Positions 1 to 12,022 are shown, counted from the first letter of the stretch. The stretch is DNA of 64,000 nucleotides from Gymnopus androsaceus JB14 (GCA_009733575.1 ML769415.1:1-64000), one strand, 5' to 3'. The notes: generated by a model from the letters alone, not told the origin. Numbers and translations are program-made.

Positions 1-1600
1 CAATGTCATTGTTGGCAACATCTATACTGAACCATAGACATACCAACAGCTCCATCAGCATTTCCCCATGATTATAATTGGTATGATCCGGTATAAATTT
101 ACACATTTATGCGCGATTATACAGCCTCCGGAGTCCGAGGTGTATAAATAAATTCCCAAGTGCATAAACAGTATACCAGATCATACCATTTCATACACCA
201 TTATACGCGAGCCTCTCACAGGCAATTGCCTGTTTATACATCGAATTATACTCATTTATATGGGTTTATATCCTCTTACCCTCAAATATTATACTGTATT
301 ATAGTAATTGACATTCGTTGAGCAGCGCGAAAATGAATAGCAAGCAATTTTTATTGAAAAGGCTATGACTACAGCAGGATATATGTATACATTTGAGTGC
401 TACGTGATACATTCACTTCCGATGCTCCTGCTTCAACCTCCCAGGATAGAGAAAGACAGCCTGTCAATGGAAGAAGATTAGTATAATCAGCATCATTGGC
501 AGCAAAAGTAGCATACCTTTAATTGCCGTCAGCTTCGCACATGCCAATAATCCTGCTTCAACCTCCCAAAACAGAAAAAGACCAGTATAATCAGCATCCT
601 TGGTAGCGAAAGTAACATACCCTTAATGGCCATCCTCAAGAGCAGATGCATACAAAAAAAAACTCCTCAAGCAACTAATAAAAGGTGAAACATGTCCTAA
701 TGCAACCTGCGTAAACATTGTTGTAAGAGATGAAGACAAACTTGGGCAGCCCCACAGCCTACAGGCTGAGGAAAGATGTAGCAGTGCAAGTCCAGTTGTC
801 ATTGGTGTTGTTAACCCGTATCCATTACAGCTGATATCATCAATGGCAACACCAGTGCGGCTGGAGAATCTGCAAGTTGCTGTGGTGGCAGAAGAAGTTA
901 ATAAGAAAAAAAAACCTGCAAAAAATGAATTGTGCTCACCAATAGACCCAATGCCACCGCCGTTTGATAAAAAAGAACTAGTTCCTGTTTGACTCTGATG
1001 ACTTGAGCGTTGAAATTTTGAAGCCTTGGCGATCCAGCAGAGTACAAAAAGTTGAGAATACCTGGAGAATAACATCGCTGGTGATGAAAGAATGAAAAAA
1101 AAATCAGTTGCACGTGAGACTGTATAGCTACGGAATTTGGAGTTTCGCACCATATGTGCACCTTTCATCCCTGGGCCCTCTGCTTGGACAACTCCTCACC
1201 TTGCAATTTATTCAAGTGAACTGCTTGTGGCTGCACAAGAATCTTGAATGGTCATGCAAACTTTGTATGTACTAAAAGAAATTCCGCTCAAGCAACCTAC
1301 ATACCAGCCAGTGCATAAGTCAAGTGCTGAGTGAATGAAGTTTGACTCAGTATAAACTGTGTATAATCTTGTATAAATCATGTATAAATGAATATACAAA
1401 ATTATACACCTGGCATAATTGATCTGATTTCTGTCAGGGTATGAGGGTGTATGATCTGGCATAATGTTTACTTGGGCACTTGGAAAGTAATGGTCAGGGT
1501 GTTTTTCAACAGTATCTCAAGAACAACTATCAGGTCTAAGCTAGAGAGTTTATCTATAGAATATTCCAAGATCTGCAGCCATGAATAATTTTTTTCAAGG
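1..1600. repeat. Degenerate AT-rich repeat region, no host gene supported
   Basis: Positions 60-310 and 1,320-1,470 are both rich in TATAC/GTATAA words, and the second block reads partly as the inverse of the first. Positions 416-514 and 545-626 are two diverged direct copies of one unit (shared words CCTGCTTCAACCTCCCA and GTATAATCAGCATC). The open frames here are short, lack domains and cross these repeats. I read the stretch as eroded transposable-element sequence whose class I cannot name. Confidence 0.45.
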
Positions 1601-1603
1601 AAA

Positions 1604-1850
1604 GCTGTGTTCACTGTTGGAAAGAGCAACATCAAAAATGGGGGTTACAACTTATCCACTGGGAAAATTATTTAATTTGACCTCTCCATTATTGCATGAA
1701 GATGCTCTAAAAATGCCAAAAATGGTCAAAATGACCAAAATGAGCCAAAACTTGCACATTTGCAGCTCAGGTAGTGGCATCAAATTCAATCATTTTTCTA
1801 GGGGAAAAGTTGTAACCCCTGTTTTTGATGTTGCTCTTTCCAATCACACT
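1604..1850. repeat. Foldback (inverted repeat) of about 75-bp arms
   Basis: The left arm (about 1,609-1,680, GGAAAGAGCAACATCAAAAA followed by a GGGGTTACAACTT core) reappears inverted at about 1,783-1,850. The loop has short AAAATG-type direct repeats. The open frame across it (1,581-1,895) exists only because the hairpin lacks stop codons, so I do not call a protein. The right arm abuts the MITE that starts at 1,844. Confidence 0.65.
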
Positions 1851-2490
1851 GGCAATGATTATACTTCAGCCAGGCTGAAGTACTGTGAGAAATGAATTAT
1901 TTCAGTATATAAGCTAAATGTACTTTTTCATACAAGTATATAAAATAAATATTTCAATGAACTTATGAAGGAATTACATTTAGACCCTCTGAATTTTGAA
2001 TTTTAAACAGATTTCCGAAAGAGTGCTTTTCAATTGAGCTCTAAAAACAATAGTTTCAATGCGGACTGAATACTTTTACATCACAATAAGAGTGAAAGCA
2101 ACTATTTCGAAGAACCTTTCAGCTGGTTCCCGAAAGACAATACTTCGATTCTCGGGCCGATCCGGGCCGCTGCCAAACCGCACAGCGAAAGGCAATATTT
2201 CAGTTGAAAATTGAATTGTTCTTCGAAACAATTACTTTTGCTCTTATTGTGAAAGCAGGGCTTTCAAGTCCACATTGAATCTATTATTTCCAGAGTCCGA
2301 TTGAAAGCTTCTCTTTCACACATCTATATAAAGTTCTCAATTCAGAATATCGGAATTCAATTTATTCATCGCTCTATTGAAATATACAACTTCTACATTT
2401 TTCTGAAAAAGTACACTTCATATAGGGATTGAAATAATTTATTTCCCATTATGCTTCAGCCGAGCTGAAGCATAATTATTGGCAGTGTGA
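1844..2490. mobile_element. Non-autonomous DNA transposon (MITE) with TCACACTG ends
   Basis: The left end TCACACTGGCAATGATTATA is matched inverted at the right end (about 2,470-2,490). Similarity continues inward for roughly 90 bp, including a shared TTCAGC..GCTGAAG mini-palindrome and a TACTTTTTC block. It contains further internal inverted repeats (about 2,020-2,300) and no transposase. A related copy lies at 61,724. No convincing target duplication could be assigned. Confidence 0.7.
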
Positions 2491-3959
2491 ATGGTGAGCA
2501 TGGCTTTTCTTATTGCGCTTTTCAAAAATAATGCCATTTCGGAAAAAAAAAAAAGTTTGATTGATCCATCAAGTTGTGAGTGATGTCATGCTGGCATGAC
2601 AGGCCAATGGCTTGCGAGCGCTGCCCGCCATCTTGGGCAGCTATCCCGCCCCTATGCACCCACTGACCAAAAAAATAAAACAGCGCAAGCACATCCCAAA
2701 AATCATGAAAAAAATCATGAAAAATGTTTAAAATATTCTTGGGGTGGTCGGGAGCTTGGTCCCGCACATTCTTTGTGGTAGGCCGCCCGGAGGCGCGTGG
2801 GCGCTTGGATGATGCCGCTGTCACCAAGAACATCACATGCTCTGAAATGAAACTAATTTTTTTTTCCAAAACAGCATTATTATTGAAAATAGCAACAAAA
2901 AAAATTATCCATTGTTGCACATTTTGGAAATTCTTAAGAAATATTCATATTGCAGCCAATTCCCATGTATATATTTTGTAACCTATATCTAAAAATGTTA
3001 AGTATTCTATAGAAAAACTCATAACTTAGACCTGATAGAAATTCAAATTTGTTCTTGAGATATTGTCAAAAAAACCCCCGGACTGTTACTTTCTGAGCAC
3101 CCAAGTATACCATTACTGTACTGTTTCAACCAAAAGTTCAGTCATGGGTCACATCAGCCCAAAATGAACAGTTCACAGCAGACTGTCACTGGTCACTCTA
3201 GGTTGTGAACACTGTGACAACCAAAACAGAAAAAAAAATTCCTCAAAAACAGTACAAAAATGCTGGAGAAATTCAAATTTTGCTCAGTCCACCTGCAAAC
3301 AAGCCAGAAATGACTCCAAAAATAAGTTAACAAGTTACTGGGCACTTGCACAGTGGTTCAGTGATCCCCTACACATTGTACAAGTGAACTGTTTGCAACT
3401 ATGTTACAGCTCACTTCTATCTGTGAACACCAAAAATTCTGAACAGGGCATGTCATGGGTCACATACCATGAACTTTTGGTTGAAACAGTACAGTATGCC
3501 GATTATACCGTTTATAAATCAGGGGAAATGCTGATGTCTAGCTCAATGGCTGTATATGAAAAGTTTTAAAGAACCATTTTCAGTAGCTAATTGTCAGATA
3601 TGGACTGAACTGGTTGTAGGAGTAGTGTAGCGGCGGGCTACACTCCCGTACTTGCTACGCTACTTCCCTACTCTCCTATCCCGTCGGACAATTACTTTGG
3701 TTATTCATTTACTCTTCCCCGTCCTTACTCAGTTGCTATTTTATTGTACAATCGCCATTGTCTATTCAATACCCTACTCTACTGTTTAAGCCAGAGCTTG
3801 TACGTAGATTAGGGGAAGCTTTTTCCCAATTTACACAACATACCCTAGTCATTTCTGGCCTGATCTCAGCTTACCCACTCGTTGAAAGCTCACCTTTCTC
3901 TCTCGCGCACACGCTCTTTGTAACTCTGTCACTGAAGTGTGGCAAGTAGTTGATGCCAA
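2491..3959. other. Intergenic, AT-rich, no gene seen
   Basis: Only short frames without domains or plausible splice structure. Words such as TTCAGTCATGGGTCACAT (3,137-3,155) recur inverted near 3,450-3,490 (ATGGGTCACATACCATGAACTTTTGGTTG), so 3,120-3,500 contains a loose inverted repeat, probably another decayed element. Confidence 0.4.
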
Positions 3960-5028
3960 CATCAGCAAAAATGGGTTGGGTCCTGGGAGGACCTGAGGAC
4001 ATGTGAAGATACCTAGGTCTCTTGAGACACTTGAGACACCTGGGAGACCTAGGTGTCCCAGGAGTTCAAAGTTTTGCCCCTTTTACTAGGTGTCCTGAGG
4101 GTTCCTGGGGTGTCCTGAAGGTTCCTGAGGATTCCTGAGGTGTCCTGGGGTGTCCTGAAGGTTCCTGAGGTGTCCTGGGGAGTCCTGGGGAGTCCTGAAG
4201 AGTCCTGGGAAACCTGAGGCAGCCTGAAGTAGCTTTTCCTCAAACTATAGAGCCTAAAAAAGCAATTCCTACACTTTATTGCTCAATTATATGCTTGTAA
4301 CTCAATTTCTACACTTACAATACTCAGATCTTAATATCTCAGCAATCTCATAAATTCTCTTAACCTATTGGCTTATACTTATTGTTGAGACTTACTAGTA
4401 ATGTCTTACTACTAGTCTTAACTTATAACTCAGAACACCTTATATATGTTATTTCTGACTTAAGTTAAAGTACAGTGACACTCATTATTGATGAACCACC
4501 CACATGGCTTATTGAATCAAACTGAATTGCCAGGTGGTTCATCAATAACAAGCATCACTGTACAACAAATTTCCAAAGTGAACTGTTAATTCTTGAGGAA
4601 TCTGATTTGACCCCATCAACCTGTTAATTGTACGCAGTTTACAGGCACCCACGTGGTTTGGGGCTTATTTGGGCACTTATTTTATGAATTCAGATTTAAA
4701 TACATTCAAAACATTTTTTGTAAGCTTAGTTGCCTCAGGCTTCCCAGGTCCCTCAGGACATCCCTAGGACATCCTAGGACATCCCCAGGACATCCCAGGA
4801 CACCCCAGGACACCCCAGGAATCCTCAGGACACCTCAAGTTGCAATCAGGTTGAACTCAGGTTGTGCTTAGGCCACCACCAGACTCTTAGGTTGCTTCAG
4901 TTTATCCTAGGGTTTGAGTGATTCCTGGGTCACCCAGGTCACCTAGGTTGCTCAGGTTTCCTAGGTCATTCTAGGTAAGCCTATAAGGTTACCCTAGGTG
5001 GCCTAGGCTCAGACTATTTTTGCTGATG
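3960..5028. mobile_element. CATCAGCAAAA-ended repeat element E1 (1,069 bp)
   Basis: It begins CATCAGCAAAAAT and ends with the inverse ATTTTTGCTGATG, with AA on both outer sides. The left arm (to about 4,240) is a run of degenerate GGTGTCCTGAGG-type 9-12-bp direct repeats. The right arm (about 4,725-5,015) carries the same motif inverted (CCTCAGGACACCCC...) then CCTAGGT-type repeats. The AT-rich middle (4,250-4,720) holds a separate 88-bp MITE. There is no coding capacity. It belongs with the elements at 28,086-28,398 and 43,343-43,990 by its ends, although its arm repeat differs from theirs. Confidence 0.7.
4473..4560. mobile_element. 88-bp pogo/mariner-like MITE nested in E1
   Basis: Near-perfect 28-bp terminal inverted repeats begin CAGTGA and include TTATTGATGAACCACC. 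The element is flanked by TA on both sides (4,471-4,472 and 4,561-4,562). CAGTGA ends with a TA target duplication are typical of pogo/Tc1-mariner relatives. It lies in the AT-rich core of the larger repeat. Confidence 0.75.
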
Positions 5029-6241
5029 AAGCTGATTGTGGTAAAGAAGGTAGTTCTTACAAGTTGAGATTCCAAACAAAGTGAGAAGCATGATACAGAC
5101 AGCAAACATAGGTTTGTGTCCATACAGACTCAAATCTTTCTCCTCCATTTGAGTGACATCTTGAGCAGGCAAAGTGAAAGAGGTGAAGTTTGCATCCTAC
5201 TTAGAAACTTGAATTGATAAAGAGTAAATGGCGAGTAGGAAGGAATGATGTGACTGGACAAGCAGGCATCATGATGCATCATGCTTATACTTCCAGAAGA
5301 TTTATTTTCCCAATTTGAACGAAAGAAATGCAGCTTCCATGGAATCAATGATTCGGCGCTGCGCCGCTGCGTTTGCATCCATATCAGCCTCGGAATTGAC
5401 TGGGTGTAGCAAGAATTTTATAGCATCCTAATACTGGTATTCACAAAATGAGCAGTAGTAACAGGCTGACAGTATGCAGCACAAGCATTTGGTGGGGAGT
5501 CATTGAAGGCAGACAGAAAATACAGTAGCAAGCAGCTTGCAGACATCTTTCCATGTACCATACAGACGGAAGCGGTGTCTTGAACACAGTTGCATTGTTT
5601 TTTGAGGTTTGACAATGAAAAATTGAATGGAGTATAAGTAGATGGAAAAGCTGAGGGCCACAGAGAGGAAAGAACCCTCGCGATCAATCGAGTTCTGTTA
5701 TTTTATGGGATGAACATGTATTCTTACATCGCAAGAAGCTAAGAGATGTGCTTCCCGTCACTTTTAATCCGTGTAGAGGGTGCATGAGCGATGCGGTTTT
5801 CGAGCCCACCCGGATGACGGCAGCCCACGATACGGAATCATAGCTAGTACAGATCGAGGACATAAACCATCTTTCCAAGCGCGATTCTCCAGACGAGGCA
5901 ATAAATTGCTGAACCTTGATTCGAACGGTTGCTGCTAGTAGGGTGGTAACATGGTATAGATTCAACTTTGGAATGTCTACTGTGTAGCAGAGGGAGGTAA
6001 CACGGAGAGAATGGTAAAAAAAATCTACACCGAGTCATGAAATCGTGATTCTACAGGGATGTTCGTGGAAGGGAGAAATATCTAGTACAACAACTGATCA
6101 TACGGGGCAAAGTTTCATGCCTCTATCCGGCAAGAAAGGTTTTTCATAAGAAAAACCAAAAACGATGGTGACATACGATGAAATATAGATACAAATATAA
6201 AGATAGTTGCGAAGCGAAATACAAGAAACGACACGAATCAA
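5029..6241. other. Intergenic region, no supportable gene
   Basis: Several short minus-strand frames (5,130-5,378, 5,418-5,687, 5,684-5,965) have no recognisable domain, no convincing splice joins and no signal peptide. I leave them uncalled. Confidence 0.4.
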
Positions 6242-6689
6242 TCAAGGATGCCGGCTTCTGCAGAAGAATGTTAGATTAAGCAGGATAAATTGGAAACTGA
6301 GGGACATACCGACGAATGCTACGACGATGCTGAGGCTTAGGCACTTCTTGCCTGCCAAAAAGCGACGACACAAATGAAAGCGGAGAAGGATGCTCCTCAG
6401 TTTGGTCAGAAAACCTTGAAGCAAAAGTCAGACTAGTAATGACCCCCAAGTCTCAGGATGCGTACCTGTTTCCGCTGATGATATTCTCAAATTCTGCGAC
6501 ATCATTCAACGTTGGCGGTTCAAGAGGAAGAAGATTGTCTTCTAGGGGCACAACCGAGTCGGATACAGAAGCTTCGGAATTGGACAAAACATCTGCGGCG
6601 GCGTGAGATGAGGAAGCTCTTGTAGTAGAGGGTGCCGCAGTGGCAATAGTCGCGAACAAGACAACAGCTACGACCGTAGAGAAACGCAT
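6242..6689 (-). CDS. Small secreted protein, about 114 aa, two introns
   Basis: The start at 6,689 gives a classic signal peptide (MRFSTVVAVVLFATIATAAP). The mature part is Ser/Ala-rich, then acidic (about residues 45-70), then basic near the C-terminus with RR pairs (HRRSIRRS). Two introns with GT-AG ends join the frame: one after codon 75 (exon 2 begins at about 6,415) and one with acceptor near 6,259, then stop TGA at 6,242-6,244. It has no cysteines and no known domain. The dibasic pairs could be Kex2-type processing sites, but that is inference. Function unknown. Confidence 0.65.
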
Positions 6690-7266
6690 ATTGAGTAGAG
6701 GACTGGTTGGAGGATTGGTCGATGGTTAAGTAGAGGGCTGGGATGGGGGATTTAATAACGAAGACGTGTCGTACTTGTACTCATTTGAAACACGATATTC
6801 GCCAATAACCATAATTGATGAATGTTGCCTCACGCCGTTCGTTGTCACTTAGGGACATAACGTTAACGGCAGATCGTACAGTCGTCCAGAAAAGGGCAGG
6901 ACTGAAGTTTGAGAGTTTGGATAACGCTACGAACGATCCGAGTACATTGCTTCATTTCTCGGACGTAGATGGAAGAGGGGGGGCTTCTACTTGCAGCGAG
7001 GGGTTACTGTGAAGCCTCGGATTTCCTGCTTTCCACAGAAAATTGTTAACGGCATTGATATCAGATCGACCGTTGACGAACGGGAGCAGTGGTTGCGCTC
7101 GGTTGCGCTACCGACTATTGTGAAGCAGGTGCACGGCTTGTTGTGAGCTGCGGGACGCTAACAATAACATATCCAGCTTGCTACAGTAATGCGCAGAATT
7201 TTATTTTATCTTTTTGGCATTTACGCATAGAGAACTTGAAGTCTATTTTGAAAAGACTAGCAGGGA

Positions 7267-8030
7267 CTAGACCTCAGGCAGACCCGCAGGATGTAGAATG
7301 GATTTTCTCTTCAACGATATAACCTTCGAGTCGAGTGCTCCAGCCTGGGCCTGAAGCTTCAAACAGGGTTTGACTTTGATTCTCTTGTGACTTACAGGAA
7401 CGTTGTTAGCCTCGTCCATCTCCTTGTCGTGGTGTACGTGTGCGAATAGCAGCATTTGACGCCTGTCCTTGCTCAGGTCCGTCAACAGAGCATATTGGAG
7501 GGCAGCGGTGTTTGGGGGAAAAGGAGGGGAGGGGAACTGCTGCTTAATTTTGACGAAGATGAAAGGTGAAGTATGTACTACAGGAGTCCAAAGAGTCCAG
7601 CAGTCGAGACAATGTTGTAATCGTAGAGATATGCCGTCGGAATGTCCGACATCGCTTGTGGGCTTTCCTTCGGATTCACCGGAACGCACTTCCGCACCAT
7701 AAAGCGAGATCAGAGCAAGTCCAGAGAACATATTCTCAACAAGATCACCCTCATGCCTTCTCTTTCTCGCAGAATAGTGCAATGCTGCATGTTCTTATCA
7801 TAATCGAACCTTCCAGAGTCGATGAATACTTGACCCGTCGATGGCCATTCTACAAGCAAGTCTCGGCAGAACCAGAATGCACGCTCACTGTGCGGCGTGA
7901 AACGGGTGAGCCTGACAGAAGCTTGGGTGAAGGACGTTTCAGCTTCGAGAAGTTGGAACGAAACGTATCCCTGATACACGCTCCTATAGGTGCAAATTAC
8001 CTTTACCTAAAGGCCACGGAGCGCGCGTGG
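7267..8030 (-). CDS. Uncharacterised protein gene (exon structure uncertain)
   Basis: Two long minus-strand stretches look coding. One is about 7,979-7,740, downstream of an acceptor near 7,983 and reading ...FQLLEAETSFTQASVRL.... The other is 7,782-7,267, containing FSGLALISLYGAEVRS and LSKDRRQMLLFAHVHHDKEM. They are in different frames, so an intron or single-base error lies near 7,740-7,780. An alternative frame near 7,590 (TAYLYDYNIVSTAGLFGL) suggests another unrecognised intron. I recognise no family. It is convergent with nothing and sits 5' of Mad3. The 5' exon is not resolved. Confidence 0.35.
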
Positions 8031-8391
8031 ACAAAGCCTCGTAAGAAACTTTCTGAATCGAAAGTCTTAGAGGAATTGATATAGGTCGCTTTCGTAAAAG
8101 AGTTATTGATTGCTTCGAACTATTGCCTCTGGAAGGTTTACAGTCAACAATCAGACCTTAGCATTGTGGGTATAAGCTCTCTTTCGCGTCCAGTCTTCTG
8201 TTCGGATACAGATATAAAACATTGTATTAAGCAGTGGGGAGCCTGGGAGCGAAGGTGCAAGAAAGATATGTAGATATGAAAGGGAAACTACTGGTAATCA
8301 GTGAAATGTGTTCCTGTCAAGCCAGAGGAAGCGTTATACGGTATACCTTGAGCTTAGCATGAGCCTCATTCATTAAGTACCGTCATCACAA

Positions 8392-9780
8392 CTAGTCGTC
8401 CTCCTGCCTCGCCGCGGTATCATAATTCTTCAACGGGTCCTTCCGAAGAGCTTCAGCCTCGGAAGTCGGGGTCGAGGAAACATCAGCTGTCTTGGGCTTC
8501 ATAACCGACCCATGAGCAACAGAAGATGGTGATGTGATGCGTGCAGACTTGAAAAGAACAAGATTCAGTCCATGAGTATCAGTAGGATGTAATTTACTTA
8601 CTTGGTCGCAAAAAGGTGTGAATTTTGGGGTGGATGGAACCGGCGGCTGAGAATCTGGGTCCATAAAAGGTGTGAATGGACTTGCTTTGGCAGGAGTACT
8701 TGGGGTCGAGCCCAAAATAAAGGGTGGCGGCGGTGGCGGCATCTCGTCGGGTCCCGGGTCCCTATAAGGTACAATCTTGGAGCCCGAGGAACCTGACACC
8801 AGTCTCTTCGTTTTGCCTGCTTGTTTTAGTGTTGTCCCAGCCATCTTCTTTGTCTCTGGAATGTTCTCTCTAACTCTCGACTTACGTGTACCAACGTCTG
8901 GCCACGCATTAACTTCCATCTCTGCAGACTGGGCGGCGGATCCTGAAGGATCTACAAAGACCTGAATAGGCGCATTCAACGCGTTGCGAGGTCGAGTTTG
9001 GGCAGTAGCTGGCGGAAGGGGTGCAGGAGAGGTCGTGGATGTAGTGGCAAGAGCTCTTCGTGTAGTGGAAGTTGTTGGTAGAGTAGAAGCAACAGGTATA
9101 GTTGGTAGCGCAGAAGACATCATACGCTTCTGGAAGTCTGTGTATCGACTCTTGAGATGATCTAAAGGTGATGCTTTTCGAGCGATACCCAAACAATAAA
9201 CTTCATCGGATTCCTTTCGTCTGAACCGCCCTTTTTCAGTGGCGCAAAAACAGATAGAAGAGGAAAAAGCATACCTGCCATCTCGCTCCAACACAGCGGC
9301 ATATTCTTCGTACAAGATGGCCAAGTCTGTCCCGATATCATTTGCGAGCAGGAAGCGATAAATGATGGTGGGTTTCTCGACAAAACTAGCGTAAAGCAGC
9401 CAAAGTTTCAGGTACTTCATTTCACTTCTCCACTTCCCACCTCTATCATCCTTTAGCACCCGGGTAGCTTCTTCCAAAAGTTCCAACAACCCCGATTCGG
9501 CACTATGACCTTGAGGGTAGTTTTCGAGCGTCCAATTCACGAAGGTACAGTAAGATTCCAATGGATCATCTTCCTCATCTTCTAGGGCCATTTCTATATT
9601 CATTCGAAGCCTGTGGCGAGTGGCTGCAAGTTTCGATTCTCTTTGAGCATGGGGAGTGGCAAGAACGGAGGAAAGAGAGGTGACTCGACGGCCTGAAGCT
9701 AGCGGTTGAATATTCTCCTTGGCCGCTTCGAGTACATCACAGTCAACAATGGCTGTAGAATTGTCGCTGAATACGTCCAT
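8392..9780 (-). CDS. MAD3: Mad3/BubR1-like spindle checkpoint protein
   Basis: Mad3 is a component of the mitotic checkpoint complex that holds APC/C-Cdc20 inactive until kinetochores attach. The start at 9,780 (MDVFSDN) is chosen over the upstream in-frame ATG because the N-terminus then leads directly into a KEN box (AAKENIQPL). The Mad3/BUB1 homology region 1 follows: CTFVNWTLENYPQG, the KYLKLWLLYA block and LYEEYAAVLERDGR. A Pro/Ser-rich C-terminal half contains two FTPF(M/C)D repeats. There is no kinase domain, so it is Mad3 rather than Bub1. Two introns, 9,221-9,274 and 8,548-8,601, are each 54 bp; removing them gives a 426-residue protein with a continuous DGR-RKESDEVYCLGIARKA repeat. 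No frameshift is seen. Confidence 0.85.
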   Translation of the reverse strand: MDVFSDNSTAIVDCDVLEAAKENIQPLASGRRVTSLSSVLATPHAQRESKLAATRHRLRMNIEMALEDEEDDPLESYCTFVNWTLENYPQGHSAESGLLELLEEATRVLKDDRGGKWRSEMKYLKLWLLYASFVEKPTIIYRFLLANDIGTDLAILYEEYAAVLERDGRYAFSSSICFCATEKGRFRRKESDEVYCLGIARKASPLDHLKSRYTDFQKRMMSSALPTIPVASTLPTTSTTRRALATTSTTSPAPLPPATAQTRPRNALNAPIQVFVDPSGSAAQSAEMEVNAWPDVGTRKSRVRENIPETKKMAGTTLKQAGKTKRLVSGSSGSKIVPYRDPGPDEMPPPPPPFILGSTPSTPAKASPFTPFMDPDSQPPVPSTPKFTPFCDQVSKLHPTDTHGLNLVLFKSARITSPSSVAHGSVMKPKTADVSSTPTSEAEALRKDPLKNYDTAARQEDD

Positions 9781-10042
9781 GATGGCGGAGAGAGAGACGA
9801 AAAGCGTGCTTCGAACAATCACGTGCTCGAGAGTCTCACGTGGAAGCATAAGTTCAGCTTTGACCGGAGTCGGAGTACTTACCCCAAGATCGTAAGTTGA
9901 AGTTCACGGCATATCATCATCATCATGCATTGACAGAACTTTCTAAACCCTACTCCACTCGTGCTTGGCTCACTGAGCCCCTTAAAAGTCAAATCTCGTA
10001 CTGTCTTTCCCTGTCTTTCCCCACCTCAACTTGAAAGCTCCG

Positions 10043-12022
10043 ATGCTCTTTCGATATCTACTGCCGCTCTTCGTAGCCCAAAGTTGTCTTTCTGTGCCTG
10101 CGCCGATATTATTTCGTTCTTCTGGGATCGACAAATACTCCTTTCCTACGATTACTGTTAGAGGGGTAGAGTCCAATCTCAATCCAGAGCCAATTCGTGG
10201 ATCTACTGGAGCTTCAATTCTCGGACCCCAAAATATTCCAGTAGAGGTGCAGAACCTTGCCTTACTTGCACCTCCTGCTACAGACAATGGCAACATTGGC
10301 AACTTGAAATGGCCATTTTCTCTCTCTCGCATGCGCCTCGAAAACGGAGGCTGGGCTAGACAACAAACAGGCATGCGCCATCCAAGCTCTTCGATATGTA
10401 CAGTATACACTAAAACATTTTTTAGTCAAAGACGTGCCTACAGCCACCGACATCTCTGGTAAGATCTCAATATTTGACCTGTCATCGGTCCCTGATGGCT
10501 GGATAGGAGTCAACATGAGGCTTGAACCAGGCGCTATCAGGTAAGTCTTGCGATTTGTTCGTCATTTTGGTCCCCGTAATTTACATTCTCAATGTAGGGA
10601 ACTGCATTGGCATACAGCTAACGAGGTTTTCAATCTCATCCGGTCTTGTGTGATATATGTCTGATTTTACTCTCTCCGGAACAGTGGGCCTACGTGTTAT
10701 CGGTAAGGATATTCAACTATATTTGCTGTTCCTCACTGACTCTCTTTTAAGGGAACGGTCCGAATTAGTACAGTCACTCCAGATGGTCTTGTCTTCGTAG
10801 GAGATGTGGTACGTTATTGAGACTCCCGCTGTTTTCTGTTCTCTCTCATCGTTCCTGTCTAGTCTCAGGGTGATCTATGGTACTTTCCGTCTGGAAATCC
10901 ACATTCCCTCCAGGCAACAAACACAACACATGGTGCCGAATTTCTCTTGATTTTCGACACGGGGAGCTTCGAAGAGGAGAACACTTTTCTTCTGACCGAC
11001 TGGTTATCGCATATTCCCAAGGACGTTTTAGCCAAGAATTTTGGTACTGGCACGGATATTAGCCCATTTGATAATATTCCAACAAAGGAACTGTACATTT
11101 TCAAAGGTGCCCAGCCCGGCGATGATTTTTTTGTATACTAATCAATTCATGACTCGTAGCTACGCCTCCTCCAGACAACGTCGAATCTGACCGAGTGGTT
11201 CCCAATGACACCAAGAACCCAAACACGTTTCCTTTGTCACAGGTTACTCCTACAAAAACTCCTGGAGGGAGTATTAAGAGAATCGATTCTACGTCCTTCA
11301 CAATCGCTCAGGCAATCAGCGCTGTGGAAGCTGAGGTTGATGTGGGTGGTATGAGGTAGGCTTGAAGTATTCCTTATCATTATAACTCTTAACACTTGCA
11401 CAACGTTAATTTAGAGAGCTTCACGTACGTACAAACTTAAAGGGGGTCAATAATCATTTCTAACTCGCACCCCAAACAGTGGCATCCAACCCAGCCAGAA
11501 TGGACTTACTTCATGTATGCATGCATAGACATCTTACTCGCTGTTGCGCTAACGATTTTTTAAAGTGCGGGTCAAGCCCGCATGACCATCTTTGCGTCCT
11601 CAAGTAACGCGCAGACATACAATTTCCAGGTTGGGCGCATTTTGTCTGTCTATAAAGGCTTGCACTGAAAGCACATCATTCCTCGCTTCAGGCTGGAGAC
11701 GTTGCGTACATACCTCCTTCATTTGGTGAGTGATGCGGACAGTTGGATGGTAGTGCAGTTGTTTACTCAATCACCAAGGTCACTACATCGAGAACACTGG
11801 CAGTGAGCCCCTCAAGTTTCTCGAAGTGTTCAAATCAGGTAAACGCTACTTACGTTACCTCTGTTCAATAATCTCAATGAGTCGCTTCTAGCGCTGGCAC
11901 AAGACATTTCATTGACTCAGTGGCTAGCACTCACTCCACATGAGCTGGTGAAGGCTCACCTCGGATTTTCAGATGAGTTCATATCGAAAATGAGTCGGGA
12001 AAAGCAAGAAGTTGTACTATAA
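10043..12022 (+). CDS. Oxalate decarboxylase (secreted bicupin), 14 exons
   Basis: Predicted to convert oxalate to formate and CO2 using manganese in two cupin domains. The ATG at 10,043 opens a signal peptide (MLFRYLLPLFVAQSCLS). The first cupin motif RELHWHTANEW and the second RELHWHPTQPEW supply the His/His/Glu metal ligands, each rebuilt across introns. Also visible are GDLWYFPSGNPHS, FLLIFDTG and TFLLTDWLSHIPKDVLAKNFG, hallmarks of fungal OxdC. Exons: 10043-10370, 10426-10458, 10507-10540, 10598-10625, 10685-10702, 10752-10808, 10863-11106, 11160-11355, 11415-11424, 11480-11514, 11576-11639, 11692-11725, 11779-11838, 11892-12022. They give 423 residues, in frame throughout. The first intron starts with GC. 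The gene ends 167 bp from the convergent MFS transporter. Confidence 0.88.

Noticed and set aside
1581..1895. 104-codon plus-strand ORF
   Set aside because: It spans a foldback; the frame is open only because both arms lack stops. Repeated KM/KMT residues come from AAAATG repeats.
4049..4871. ORFs with TPQDTSG-like and PRTSPGHPRT repeats
   Set aside because: They are translations of the GTCCTGAGG-type repeat arms of element E1, not proteins.
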